A stretch of 64,000 nt of DNA from Thermoanaerobaculales bacterium (GTDB lineage: Bacteria; Acidobacteriota; Thermoanaerobaculia; Thermoanaerobaculales; Sulfomarinibacteraceae). Made by a program: the position numbers and the translations under genes. The first letter of the stretch is position 1, and the number at the start of each line of letters is the position of its first letter. The notes below the pieces were generated by a model. It saw only the letters and a program-made list of their open reading frames with translations. It was not told the origin of the DNA and made no database searches. The stretch lies in NCBI GenBank assembly GCA_035358815.1, contig DAOPQC010000004.1:124001-188000 (forward strand). Direction: 5' to 3'. Below, piece by piece: positions 50,480-60,035 of this stretch.

Positions 50480-52978
50480 TTGAGCGCGGAGCGTAAGTTG
50501 ATCCTCGACCAGCGTACCCTCGATCGACTCGGGTCCCAGATCTCTAGGGGAGAAATCGTCCTGTTTACGGGAGCGGGATTCTCCGTGGCTGCCCGAAACC
50601 GACAGGGAGAGTCGGTGCCGTCAACGGACGAGCTACGGGGTTTGCTGTGGCGAGTCTGCTTTCCGGAAACGGAGGTCGATGATTCGTCGAGCCTGGGTGA
50701 TCTATTCGAGTTTGCGAGGGCTCACAGATCCCGTGAGATAGGGGAGTTGCTCGAGCGACGATTCTCGATTGACCCGGCCGCCTTACCTGAGTTCTACGGA
50801 CACTACTTCAACACCCCCTGGCAGCGCTGCTACACGCTGAACATCGATGACATAGCGCTGGCGGCTGGTCGAGGGCTTGACCTGGTTCGGCCGGTCACCG
50901 TGATATCGGCGACAAGACCATCCTCAGAACTCCGGATGCCGGGCGCGGGAGCCGACACTCTGGAGGTGGTCCATTTGAACGGCGTCATTCCTGGCCCGCC
51001 CGAGTACTTGACGTTTTCGGAAACGCAGTACGCTCAACGAATCTCCAACCAAGAACCTTGGTACGCCCAATGTGTGGCGGAGTTGATGTCGAGGCCGGTC
51101 ATCTTCGTTGGTACTGAACTCCGGGAACCACCGCTCTGGCAACACATGGAGCTGAGACGCCGTCACGGTTCTCAGGGCCGCGACCTCCGACCGACCTCTC
51201 TGTTGGTCACGCCCTCGCTCAACGCACCGCGGCAAGCACTACTCCGTGACCTACGAATCGAGTGGTTTCAAGGTACAGCGGAGGAGTTTGCCTATGAGGT
51301 GCTCGAGAAGCTGCGGGTGGAGGCTAGAAAGGGATTCGCCTTCCTAGAATCTCGGACCCGGCTATCTGGACGGGTAACGATACCGCTTGTCAGCCAGGTT
51401 TCGGCAGTGAGACCGACGCTCGAGACCGAGTACCTGATTGGGGCTGAACCGCATTGGTCCGACCTGCTGACCGGCAGAGCCATTCAGCGACTAGACGACG
51501 GTTCGCTGTATGAGCAAGCACTCGGAATACTGCGGACCGAGGGGAAGGCGACAGCGCTCGCAGTCACAGGCACCGCGGGGACGGGGAAGAGCACGGCGCT
51601 CATGCGACTTGTGCTTAGCCTGTCCTCGACCGGGATTCCAGTGCTGTGGGTCGATCGCGATTCTGAGGCGAGTCCCGCGTTAATGAGGAAGCAGGTCCAC
51701 GAAACCGATGGGCCCTTGGCTCTTGCCATCGATGACGCAGACGTGTATGGCCGGCAACTCATCAACCTGATTCGTGATCTCGTCCCGAATCGAGATCGTT
51801 TTCTCTTCACCTTTGCCATGAGGGCAAACAAGCTCGATCAGGTCTCCACATCCATTGGGCAGTCGGGGGAGGTTGAGCTTCTAGAACATGCTATCCCAAA
51901 CCTCACGGATACAGACATAGACGAGCTTATTGCCACGCTCGATCGTCACAATCGCCTTGGGGTCCTCAAGGGAGCAGGGCCCGAGGAGCGACGCCGCGCC
52001 TTCAGAGAACAAGCCGGTCGACAGCTCCTCGTTGCGATGATACAGGCCACCTCGGGTCGCAGGTTCGAGGAGAAGGTCCACGACGAGCTTGCTGGACTTG
52101 ACGGCGACCAAAGATACGTCTATTCGCTCGTATCGCTTGCTTCCAGTCTTCGTCATTACCTGTGTCGAGATGAGGTGATTGTCGCGTGTGGGGACCGACG
52201 GCTTGAGGGATTGGAGGCACTGGATCGATTGACGGGACGTCACTTGCTAGTCGCGTTTCCACCTGCGTATCGATATCGCGCACGGCATCGCGTCGTGGCG
52301 AACCTCGTTGTGGAGAAGCTCCAGTCGGAGGGCGGCCTGGGTGACGTCGTACGAGGGCTTGCATTTGCCGCCGGTTCGAAGGTTTCGCCAGCCGGGCCGC
52401 GCAGTGGCAGGTTGTGGCGACTGGTAGCAACAGTGCTTAGCCACGATTATCTGCTACGCGTTCTGGGCACCATGGACGCGCGTTCGGTCTACGAGGAGGT
52501 GGAGAGCCTCTTGAACTTCGACTACCACTACTGGCTGCAGAGAGGAAGCCTCGAAGTCGAGAGCGGCGATGTGGCCTTGGCTGAGAACTTCCTGAACCAA
52601 GCGCGCTCAATCGCGCCGGACAACCATAAAGTGGATACGGAGTTCGCATACATGCTCATGCGTCGAGCCTACGAGCAGCCTGGCGCTCCCGACGCTCAGG
52701 AGACGATCGAAGAGGCCGTGCAGCTTCTCGAAAACGTGATCACTTCGCGAGGAGACGATCCATATCCGTATCACGTCCTGGGAAGTCAAGGACTGGCGTG
52801 GAGCCGTCGCGCAAACTTGGGACAGAGCCAGCGGAGGAGATTCCTTGAGAGCATTGTGGCTCAGGTAGATCACGGATCACGTGCGCATCCGCAAGAAAGC
52901 GACCTCCGCCAACTCCTGGGTGATCTGAGGCGAGAAATACTGATGACGACGGTCGCAGACTCAAGCGGATCGGCGTAA
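50480..52978 (+). CDS. SIR2-STAND NTPase with helical repeats
   Basis: An 832-residue protein. TTG is the only plausible start, as the SIR2 domain begins at residue ~22. SIR2 motifs are LFTGAGFSVAARN (28-40), TLNIDDI (119-125), VVHLNGV with His165 and FVGTELREPPLWQH (209-222). A STAND-type ATPase follows: Walker A VTGTAGTGKST (362-372) and LALAIDDADVYG as Walker B. The C-terminus is TPR-like (LQRGSLEVESGDVALAENFLNQ). SIR2 fused to STAND NTPases is a known NAD-depleting defence layout: the repeats sense, the ATPase oligomerises and SIR2 hydrolyses NAD+. The DUF4365 gene upstream is a probable partner. Confidence 0.85.
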   Translation: MSAERKLILDQRTLDRLGSQISRGEIVLFTGAGFSVAARNRQGESVPSTDELRGLLWRVCFPETEVDDSSSLGDLFEFARAHRSREIGELLERRFSIDPAALPEFYGHYFNTPWQRCYTLNIDDIALAAGRGLDLVRPVTVISATRPSSELRMPGAGADTLEVVHLNGVIPGPPEYLTFSETQYAQRISNQEPWYAQCVAELMSRPVIFVGTELREPPLWQHMELRRRHGSQGRDLRPTSLLVTPSLNAPRQALLRDLRIEWFQGTAEEFAYEVLEKLRVEARKGFAFLESRTRLSGRVTIPLVSQVSAVRPTLETEYLIGAEPHWSDLLTGRAIQRLDDGSLYEQALGILRTEGKATALAVTGTAGTGKSTALMRLVLSLSSTGIPVLWVDRDSEASPALMRKQVHETDGPLALAIDDADVYGRQLINLIRDLVPNRDRFLFTFAMRANKLDQVSTSIGQSGEVELLEHAIPNLTDTDIDELIATLDRHNRLGVLKGAGPEERRRAFREQAGRQLLVAMIQATSGRRFEEKVHDELAGLDGDQRYVYSLVSLASSLRHYLCRDEVIVACGDRRLEGLEALDRLTGRHLLVAFPPAYRYRARHRVVANLVVEKLQSEGGLGDVVRGLAFAAGSKVSPAGPRSGRLWRLVATVLSHDYLLRVLGTMDARSVYEEVESLLNFDYHYWLQRGSLEVESGDVALAENFLNQARSIAPDNHKVDTEFAYMLMRRAYEQPGAPDAQETIEEAVQLLENVITSRGDDPYPYHVLGSQGLAWSRRANLGQSQRRRFLESIVAQVDHGSRAHPQESDLRQLLGDLRREILMTTVADSSGSA

Positions 52979-53009
52979 GACCGGGCGATCTTCGCCTCCG
53001 CCACAAGGG

Positions 53010-53975
53010 GTGATCCTCGGTTGGAGGCTCTGGGTGAGATTTCCAATCGGCGCTGGTGACTACCAAGTCGACAGACCTCTCAGCTCGGAGAGGGTGTTTG
53101 CGTGGCACCTGCTGTTCATGGCGATTCGTCGTAGTACTCCGGAGGCTCTTGAGGACCTTAGGGAATGCGTGCTTCCTGCCTACAGCGGCGTGTTTGAGGG
53201 GTATCGGCCCTATCCAGACCAGTACGAGTCGGCAGAGTGGATTCCAGACGAGATCGACCCTGACTGGGAGCTGGTTGCCCATGGGGAGCCGTACGTCGAC
53301 GAAGATCCGAATTGGCTCCGGTCGGTGCCCGGTGAAAGCGGCAATCCACCCACCGGGCGCGTGATTGTCCGTCCGCGCCAGGCTGTGGACGGCAGCTGCA
53401 GCGGAGGCCCATTCTGGACAGCCCTCTATTCGTGGGCCAAGTGCTGGAATCTGGCTCACGGGTCGGCATTGAGGAAGGTAGTGGATATCGTCGCCAGCTG
53501 GCACGGGCAGCACGGAGATAAGGCGCGACGGCGGCTCGACGTGGTGACCCCCTTGACTTGGCGATCGGCATTTGCCCCAGGACGGCGAGGGAATGACTTG
53601 GAGGGGGCGGAGGCGTGGGACCCATTCGACGAGACCCGAGAGAGGGCTCGAGACAGGATCTTTGCGCAGATGGTTGCGGGGATGGTCGTGGGCGGCCAAT
53701 CGGTGACGCCCGAGGTGTCGGCTCTCCTGCTCGCAACGACCGACAAGCACCTCAATGACATCGATTGCCTCGCTTGGCAAGCACGCATTCGGCGGTCGGC
53801 CGTCAAGGAGACCACTACGCACTTTGAGTGGCTGGCATTGAATCTGGTGAAGCGGGTACCTCAAGCACAGATAGCCGAGCAGTTCGACGTTTCACTCAGA
53901 ATCGTCCAGCACGAGATTTCTGCTCTCAAGAGGAACCTGGGTATTTCCTCTCGCCGCGGAAGGCCGTCAAGCTAG
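53010..53975 (+). CDS. Unknown protein with C-terminal helix-turn-helix
   Basis: A 321-residue protein from GTG at 53010, 31 bp after the SIR2-STAND stop. Most of the chain is acidic and Trp-rich with no recognised motif. The end has RVPQAQIAEQFDVSLRIVQHEISALKRNLGI, a clear sigma-region-4/LuxR-type helix-turn-helix. It could regulate the upstream pair or belong to the following element debris. Confidence 0.65.
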   Translation: MILGWRLWVRFPIGAGDYQVDRPLSSERVFAWHLLFMAIRRSTPEALEDLRECVLPAYSGVFEGYRPYPDQYESAEWIPDEIDPDWELVAHGEPYVDEDPNWLRSVPGESGNPPTGRVIVRPRQAVDGSCSGGPFWTALYSWAKCWNLAHGSALRKVVDIVASWHGQHGDKARRRLDVVTPLTWRSAFAPGRRGNDLEGAEAWDPFDETRERARDRIFAQMVAGMVVGGQSVTPEVSALLLATTDKHLNDIDCLAWQARIRRSAVKETTTHFEWLALNLVKRVPQAQIAEQFDVSLRIVQHEISALKRNLGISSRRGRPSS

Positions 53976-54108
53976 ATCCCGCCTCCGAAAACCGAATCTG
54001 GGTTGTCCGATCGGGTTCGTTCTTCTGCGTCGTCCCAGACCTCACACTCTGAGTACACGCCAGGGCCGCGAGGCTCGAGCGGAGTTCACAGACCGAGGAG
54101 GTCACACG

Positions 54109-54330
54109 GTGAGTCTGAGGATCGGAACAGCGACAGAGGCCGAGCACTTCACAGCGGATGGCATCCCAGCCCGAAGGTGGCTGGCGATGGCCAGGAACGG
54201 CGACATCCCCGCCGGTGTCGCCATCCGGCTCGGCCGGCAGGTCCGCTTCGACATGGATGCTCTCGAGCGCTGGCTCAAATCCGGTGGAGCTGCCCTGCCT
54301 GGTGGCTGGAGACGGGAGCCAGAGGAATGA
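54109..54330 (+). CDS. Excisionase-like DNA-binding protein
   Basis: A 73-residue protein with a GTG start behind CCGAGGAGGTCACACG. It has a MerR-type winged helix: GIPARRWLAMARNGDIPAG followed by IRLGRQVRFDMDALERWLKSGG. It overlaps the next gene by ATGA. In small integrative elements such genes act as directionality factor or replication regulator. No integrase is present beside it. Confidence 0.78.
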   Translation: MSLRIGTATEAEHFTADGIPARRWLAMARNGDIPAGVAIRLGRQVRFDMDALERWLKSGGAALPGGWRREPEE

Positions 54331-54617
54331 GCTGGCAACCGCTCTGGCCGAAGGTGGAGAGTGTGGTCCGTGCGCTGCAGCCAGAGGGCTTCCGTTGGCC
54401 GCGCGCCAACGCGAGAGGCTGGATCGGCCCGATCCACTCGCCGCTGCGCGAGGATAGGAACCCCTCGTTCTCGCTGAAGCCGGACTCTGCATTCGAGCCC
54501 GGTGGCTGGTGCGACCACGCCACCGGTGAGCGTGGATCGATCGCTGACCTCGTACGGAGGCTCGGCCTCGATCCGTCCACGCTGGTCGGTTCGATCCAAG
54601 CAAGGATGTTCAGATGA
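54327..54617 (+). CDS. Primase-type zinc-finger-like protein
   Basis: A 96-residue protein, ATG in the ATGA overlap at 54327. The segment GPIHSPLREDRNPSFSLKPD ... GGWCDHATGERGSIADLVRRLGL aligns with the N-terminal CHC2-type primase domain ('CPFHxxxxPSF...CFxCGxGGDxxDLV'). Most metal-binding Cys are missing, so it may not bind zinc. It overlaps the next gene, with which it would make a split primase. Confidence 0.7.
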   Translation: MSWQPLWPKVESVVRALQPEGFRWPRANARGWIGPIHSPLREDRNPSFSLKPDSAFEPGGWCDHATGERGSIADLVRRLGLDPSTLVGSIQARMFR

Positions 54618-56413
54618 GCGATGTCAACCAAGCTGTGACGGCGTTCATACATCATCGTCGACTCTCCAAGGAGACGATGGCGAGGTTCTCGATCGAGGGG
54701 GCACTGGTCTCGGGTCGGTCCGCGCTGGTCTATCCGACCGCTGTCGGCATCCCGCGCGTGAAGTACCTCGACGGAGGCGAGCAGAAGTACGGGTGGCGGG
54801 GCAACGGTGGGCGTGCCCACTGGTACGGACTCGAGCAGGCGAGGGATCACGGGATTGGCCTCGTCTACCTCGTGAACGGCGAGCCCTCGGTCTGGGCATC
54901 CTGGCAGGCTGCCATAGCCGCGGTCTGCCGATGCGTCGGGGAGGGATCGATCCCAACTGATGAGCAGTGCGCCGAGCTCCGCGAAGCTGGCGTGCGTGAA
55001 GTGATGGTGGTCTTCGACCGCGACCTCGCAGGGAGGCGAGGGGCCGCCGCGACAGTCGCAGCGCTGAGGCGGGGAGGGCTCAGGAGTGCTGCGCTGGAGC
55101 TGCCCGAGGAGGTGGGACCCTCAGGCGACGTGGACGACCTGCACAGACTCCGCGGCGACGACGGCCTCGCACGGGCCCTCGAGATGCTACCGGCTCTGCC
55201 CGTAGAGCCGGCGACTGCACGCGCAGGCGCACTGCGAAAAGCACCCCAGGACTGGCCGGTGCTCTCAGCCGACGCTCGCCATGGGCTGGCCGGTGACATC
55301 GTGAGCGCCATAGAGCCTCACACCGAGGCCGACCCGGCCGGGCTGCTCGTACAGCTGCTAGTAGCGTTCGGCTCCTGCATCGGGCGCCATGCGCACGTCA
55401 CAGTTGAGGCTGGAAACCACTACGCAAACCTGTTCGCCGTGCTGGTGGGGGACACATCTAAGGGTCGCAAGGGAACTTCCTGGCAGTATGTGACGAGGCT
55501 ACTCGAGCTGGCAGATCAGAAGTGGTTCAACCACGCAGTGAAAAGCGGTCTCTCATCGGGCGAGGGGCTGCTGGAGGCGGTGCGTGATCCGCTCATCAGG
55601 GGAGGAGAGATTGTCCACGAGGGCGCCGAGGACAAGCGCCTGCTGGCGTTCGAGTCGGAGTTCGCAAGCACGCTCAGGGTGATCGAGCGACAGGGCAACA
55701 CGCTCTCGCCGGCGATTCGCCAGGCGTGGGATAGTGGCAGCCTTAGGGTCATGACCAAGAACAGCCCTGGCGAGGCGACGGGGGCTCACATCTCCGTCGT
55801 CGGTCATGTGACGATGGACGACCTCCGGCGATACCTGACGCGTACCGAGGTCGGAAACGGGTTCGCGAACCGGTTCCTCTGGGTCTGTGTCCGACGATCG
55901 AAGGTGCTGCCCGAGGGTGGCTCGGTCGATGAGGCGACGATGGCCCAGCTCGGAGACCGGCTGGGCAGTGCGGCTGTTGTCGCCAGCAGCCTGGGATCGG
56001 TCGAGAGGGACGACGCGGCCAGGGACCTCTGGCGCGCCGTGTACCCGGTGCTCTCGGAGGGGAAGCCAGGCCTGCTCGGCGCCGTCATCTCCCGCTCGGA
56101 GGCCCAGGTGATGCGGCTCGCGCTCGTCTATGCGGCACTGAATGGAGCGAGGAGAATCTCGGTGGATCACATGAGGGCCGCTCTCGTTGTATGGCAGTAC
56201 TGCGAGGACTCCGCTACGTACATGAGGAAAAGAGGCCTGGGAGACCAATGGAGACGGAGGGCGCCGCAGGTCGACGACCGACGCCTGCTGGATTCTAAGA
56301 TATTGATGGTTCAAACACTAACGGACCCTCCACAGGGCACTCCTCGGAGAAGCGCGGTGGCTGTCGGCGACCAATGGATCTCCCGAATGTGGACATTCTT
56401 GTGGACAGGATAG
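54614..56413 (+). CDS. TOPRIM plus DUF3987-type replication protein
   Basis: A 599-residue protein. The N-terminal ~200 residues have a TOPRIM-like primase domain (LVYLVNGEPSVWASWQA with the acidic Glu, then VMVVFDRDLAGRRGAA with D-x-D). The remainder fits DUF3987: LLVQLLVAFGSCIGRHAHV, NLFAVLVGDTSKGRKGTSW (Walker A-like), RLLAFESEFASTLRVIERQGN, TGAHISVVGHVTMDDL and NGFANRFLWV. Such proteins are used for element replication. After residue ~545 (RLLDSKILM onward) the normal C-terminal region is lost, so it may be truncated. ATGA overlap with the upstream gene. Confidence 0.82.
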   Translation: MSDVNQAVTAFIHHRRLSKETMARFSIEGALVSGRSALVYPTAVGIPRVKYLDGGEQKYGWRGNGGRAHWYGLEQARDHGIGLVYLVNGEPSVWASWQAAIAAVCRCVGEGSIPTDEQCAELREAGVREVMVVFDRDLAGRRGAAATVAALRRGGLRSAALELPEEVGPSGDVDDLHRLRGDDGLARALEMLPALPVEPATARAGALRKAPQDWPVLSADARHGLAGDIVSAIEPHTEADPAGLLVQLLVAFGSCIGRHAHVTVEAGNHYANLFAVLVGDTSKGRKGTSWQYVTRLLELADQKWFNHAVKSGLSSGEGLLEAVRDPLIRGGEIVHEGAEDKRLLAFESEFASTLRVIERQGNTLSPAIRQAWDSGSLRVMTKNSPGEATGAHISVVGHVTMDDLRRYLTRTEVGNGFANRFLWVCVRRSKVLPEGGSVDEATMAQLGDRLGSAAVVASSLGSVERDDAARDLWRAVYPVLSEGKPGLLGAVISRSEAQVMRLALVYAALNGARRISVDHMRAALVVWQYCEDSATYMRKRGLGDQWRRRAPQVDDRRLLDSKILMVQTLTDPPQGTPRRSAVAVGDQWISRMWTFLWTG

Positions 56414-56834
56414 TGAGACGCTGTATCTGAAAAGCTAGCAGCCCTGCCCGTTGAGGCGGCCTTCGAGCCTCGCCCGGGCACGTTTGAAACACCGTGGCCT
56501 CAACTTCCACTTGGACCAGTCCTCCGCTCTCAGGTCAATCTCGCCCCGGGGTGATGGCCCTTATCGCACCTGGTGGAGTCGGTCTCATCACCGGAGTTGG
56601 TATTGACATCTGGCCATCGATCGTGCTATTTAGACTGAAGCACTTGGACTTCCCAGATGGAGAATTACTTCCGTTGCAGTAATCGCATTGACGGGCTTTC
56701 GCCTGCCGTGACTTTGGTGAGTCACTCCTCCTGTCAACACCCAATCGGCCCGGACAACGTCAGTCCGCTTCGTCGGGCGCAGTCTCGCCTGGAGGCGGTC
56801 GTTGCGCGGCAAGCTGCGGGGAAGGAAGTTCCAA
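56414..56834. other. Gene-less stretch
   Basis: This 421-bp stretch follows the apparently truncated replication protein. Near 56434-56470 there is GCCCGTTGAGGC...GCCTCGCCCGGGC, which could fold as an imperfect stem. It ends with GGGGAAGGAAG, the ribosome site of the metalloprotease gene. No gene recognised. Confidence 0.4.
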
Positions 56835-58613
56835 ATGCCAACCACTGAGAGCCCCAGTCAACCGGCGGTCCGGTCACGCACTGTGGAGATGACGGTTGTT
56901 GCCCAGGATCCCGGAGTGAGGGATCACCGCGGAAAGATCGTGACCTCCCGGGTACGGATCCCTGCAGAGAACCTCCGACCAGGCCCAAGGGGCTTTCGGG
57001 TGCACGTAATCGACTATGACACTTCAGGTGGCACGCTCTACGAACCGCTCACATACTCCTACAACGCTATTGGTGAGCCCGTCGACCGCTACCAGAATGC
57101 GACGAACGACATTATTCTCGGGGACCCTGGGTTTCACGCCCAAAACGTCTATGCCTTGGTAATGCACACGCTGGCACGCTTCGAGTTCGCGCTTGGGCGC
57201 CGGATCCGCTGGTCATTTCAGGGGGGCGGGCACCAGATCTACATTGCCCCGCACGCTTTCGCTGACGCCAACGCGTTCTATTCCCCGGACGACCAAGCCC
57301 TGGTCTTCGGCTACTTTCCTTCCAGGAAAAGAGGAACCGTATTCACCTGCCTCTCCCACGACGTAGTGGCCCACGAGACCACGCACGCCCTCGTGGATGG
57401 GCTTCGCGACCGTTTCACGGACCCCTCGTCCCCAGATCAGGCCGCGTTCCACGAGGGGTATTCCGACGTAGTAGCCCTCCTTTCAGTGTTTGCAATGTGC
57501 GAGGTAGTCAAGACCGTCCTCTCGAATCGGCGGGCTGCAAACCAGGACGAGGAGAGCCAAACGACACTCGACCACCTCATTGACGAACGGCGCCTGACAA
57601 CCAAGGCGCTTCGCCGTTCTCTTCTGCTCGGTCTCGCCGAGGAGATGGGGACCGAACTCGCATCGATGCGAGGCGATGCGCTTCGTCGCTCGGCGGAGCT
57701 CGAGCCTTCCGATAGGTATCTTGACCAGGACGAATTTCAAGAACCGCACCGCAGAGGCGAGATCCTAGTCGCCGCGATAATGAACGCCTTTCTCGGTGTC
57801 TTTACGAACCGGCTCAAGAGTCTTGGCAGGATCAAGGGCCGCTACCTTGACCGCGACCGCGTGGCCGAGGAGGCGGCGGAGGTAGCTGGGTATCTCCTCA
57901 CGATGTCCATCCGCGCCCTGGACTACACCCCTCCTGTCCACCTGGAGTTTGGGCATTTTCTGAGTGCCCTGCTCACAGCCGACCACGAAATCCGCCCCGA
58001 CGACTCGAAGTTTAACTTCCGGGAGACACTACGGTCGAGTTTTCTCAGCTACGGAATCAAACCAAACTCGGTCAGTCCTGACGGCCTGTGGAGTAACCCC
58101 CAAGTGGAGTTGGTCTACGAGCGGTCCCACTTTGAGCCAATGAGGTACAGCCCCGAAGAAGTCTTCCACTTTGTCCATGAGAACCGCGAGGCGCTCAAAC
58201 TTGATGCTGATGCCTACACGAGGGTCTTGAGCGTACAACCCTGCATTCGAATCGCCCCTGAGGACGGGTTCCCTCTCCGAGAGACGGTCGCCCAGTGTAT
58301 TCAGCAGCTTACGGTTCGAGCCTCGGAGCTGAAGCTCTTCGGGATTGGGAAACCAGAAGGCATGCCCGCCGACCTTCAGTTGGAAATCCAGGGCGGGCTG
58401 ACTCTCATCTTTGACGAGTATGGACGTCTCAAGTTCGCAATCTCGAATCACCTCCAGGGATCCGACGAGCTTGCTGCTCGCCAGACTCGACGGCTCCGCC
58501 ACCTCTGGGAAGCCGGGCGGTACGAGAGAGGCTACTCGCTCGGGCAGCGCCTCTCACAGCTCCACCGACTCCGAGCCACTGGTGGCCGGCAGTTCCACAA
58601 CGAGAGGTGGTGA
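56835..58613 (+). CDS. Gluzincin-type zinc metallopeptidase
   Basis: A 592-residue protein from the ATG at 56835 behind GAAGGAAG. Zinc site: HDVVAHETTHALVDGL with His180, Glu181 and His184, and the third ligand Glu207 in FHEGYSDVVALLS, the thermolysin-like E-x2-SD pattern. Preceding strands (GGGHQIYIAPHAFADANAFYS, ALVFGYF) fit the family edge strand. No signal peptide, so it is probably cytosolic, unlike secreted thermolysins. The last ~200 residues have no recognised motif. It lies 1 bp from the MBL gene, so a protease-MBL pair is made together; protease-activated effectors are known in bacterial defence, but a link here is inference. Confidence 0.82.
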   Translation: MPTTESPSQPAVRSRTVEMTVVAQDPGVRDHRGKIVTSRVRIPAENLRPGPRGFRVHVIDYDTSGGTLYEPLTYSYNAIGEPVDRYQNATNDIILGDPGFHAQNVYALVMHTLARFEFALGRRIRWSFQGGGHQIYIAPHAFADANAFYSPDDQALVFGYFPSRKRGTVFTCLSHDVVAHETTHALVDGLRDRFTDPSSPDQAAFHEGYSDVVALLSVFAMCEVVKTVLSNRRAANQDEESQTTLDHLIDERRLTTKALRRSLLLGLAEEMGTELASMRGDALRRSAELEPSDRYLDQDEFQEPHRRGEILVAAIMNAFLGVFTNRLKSLGRIKGRYLDRDRVAEEAAEVAGYLLTMSIRALDYTPPVHLEFGHFLSALLTADHEIRPDDSKFNFRETLRSSFLSYGIKPNSVSPDGLWSNPQVELVYERSHFEPMRYSPEEVFHFVHENREALKLDADAYTRVLSVQPCIRIAPEDGFPLRETVAQCIQQLTVRASELKLFGIGKPEGMPADLQLEIQGGLTLIFDEYGRLKFAISNHLQGSDELAARQTRRLRHLWEAGRYERGYSLGQRLSQLHRLRATGGRQFHNERW

Positions 58614-58614
58614 C

Positions 58615-59892
58615 ATGGCCCCGTCAGCAAAGAAACCCAGCGCTCTCACCCTGCATGTCTTTCAGGCCGGGTTTGGAGACTGTCTTCTTCTCAGCTTCGA
58701 CTATGGAGAAAGCCAGCGAAAAAGGCACGTCCTGATCGACTGCGGGACGTCTAAAATGCCACGATCGCCAAGGCGAACATCGCTCGATGTCGCCAAGGCG
58801 GTTAGTGAGCTGTGCGGTGGCAAGTTGGATGCGATCGTCGTGAGCCACCGGCACGGCGACCACATCTCCGGCTTTGCTGGAAAGGCGGGAACGCTCCTCG
58901 CGCAGCTCAAGCCGGACCTCGTGCTTCAGCCTTGGACCGAAGATCCTGAGGTCGCCCCGGACGCGACATCGCCTCCCTCTCCAGCGATAGGCACGAAGGG
59001 CCGAGCAACCGTTCAGGCCATAGCGAGAATGCCTGCAATCACGAAGAATGCCTTGACCGAGGCGATTCGGCTCGGAGTCAGCCAGACAGTCAGAGAACAA
59101 CTCGAGTTCCTCGGCGAGACAGGGATCAACAACCCCGCGGCGGTGCGGAACCTCCTCGACCTCCCTTGCAAACACATCTATGCCTACTGTGGCAGCACGA
59201 GCGGCCTCCAACAAGTTCTGCCGGGCGTCAAGGTCCAAGTCCTCGGCCCGCCGACCCTTCGGCAGTCTGAGGCAATCGCGGAACAGCGCAAGGAGGACCC
59301 AGACGAGTTCTGGCATCTGCAACACCGCGCCGGGGTCCACGCTGCTGCCAAGAAAAGGCTCTTCCCAGGGGCCAAGACGGCTCGGCGAAGCGCCCTTCCA
59401 TTTGAAACGCGCTGGTTTCTGCCTCGTCTTGAGCGGGTCCGTGGCGAACAACTCCTCCAGATCGTCCGCATCCTTGACGAGAAGCTCAACAATACGAGCC
59501 TCGTCCTGCTGTTCGAAGTTGGCAAGGCCAAGCTCCTGTTCCCGGGCGACGCCCAGATCGAGAATTGGCAGTACGCTCTCAGCAAGGCGCACCCAGGCTC
59601 CAGCCTTCATTCGCTCTTGGCTGACGTTTCTGTCTACAAGGTTGGACACCACGGGAGTCTCAACGCAACACCGAAGACCCTCTGGAACATGTTCAAGAGG
59701 AAGGCTCCAACTCCGCCACCAGATCGGCTGAAGACAGTGCTCTCAACCCTCGCTGGCAAGCACGGCCGCGCCCAACGAGGCACTGAGGTACCTCGCGAGA
59801 AGCTCGTGGCCGCCCTCAAGGCGGAGAGCGACTTCTTCACTACGCAGTCGCTTGCGAAGGCCCCCTACAGGTCTCTCTGCATTCCAGTCTAA
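58615..59892 (+). CDS. MBL-fold hydrolase, ComEC-like
   Basis: A 425-residue protein from the ATG at 58615 behind GAGAGGTGGTG. Metal motifs: VVSHRHGDHISG (HxHxDH at 78-83), then KLLFPGDAQIENW with the bridging Asp and YKVGHHGSLNATP with a late His. Start strands LTLHVFQAGFGDCLLLSFD and LIDCGTS are typical of stand-alone ComEC-type MBL proteins in conflict operons. It is directly after the metalloprotease gene and 143 bp before a broken patatin gene. It is a different subfamily from the MBL protein at 18617-19639. Confidence 0.85.
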   Translation: MAPSAKKPSALTLHVFQAGFGDCLLLSFDYGESQRKRHVLIDCGTSKMPRSPRRTSLDVAKAVSELCGGKLDAIVVSHRHGDHISGFAGKAGTLLAQLKPDLVLQPWTEDPEVAPDATSPPSPAIGTKGRATVQAIARMPAITKNALTEAIRLGVSQTVREQLEFLGETGINNPAAVRNLLDLPCKHIYAYCGSTSGLQQVLPGVKVQVLGPPTLRQSEAIAEQRKEDPDEFWHLQHRAGVHAAAKKRLFPGAKTARRSALPFETRWFLPRLERVRGEQLLQIVRILDEKLNNTSLVLLFEVGKAKLLFPGDAQIENWQYALSKAHPGSSLHSLLADVSVYKVGHHGSLNATPKTLWNMFKRKAPTPPPDRLKTVLSTLAGKHGRAQRGTEVPREKLVAALKAESDFFTTQSLAKAPYRSLCIPV

Positions 59893-60035
59893 TGACCGGT
59901 CTTGCCAATCTCAAGAGCCTCCACCCCGGAGCGCAAGACGGTCCTCCGAACGGGTGCATGAGCTGCCATTGCGCGGAGCTTGGGCCTGATTCCAGGAAGA
60001 CCCAGCACGGAGGTCGAGACTAGGGTACTCCACAG

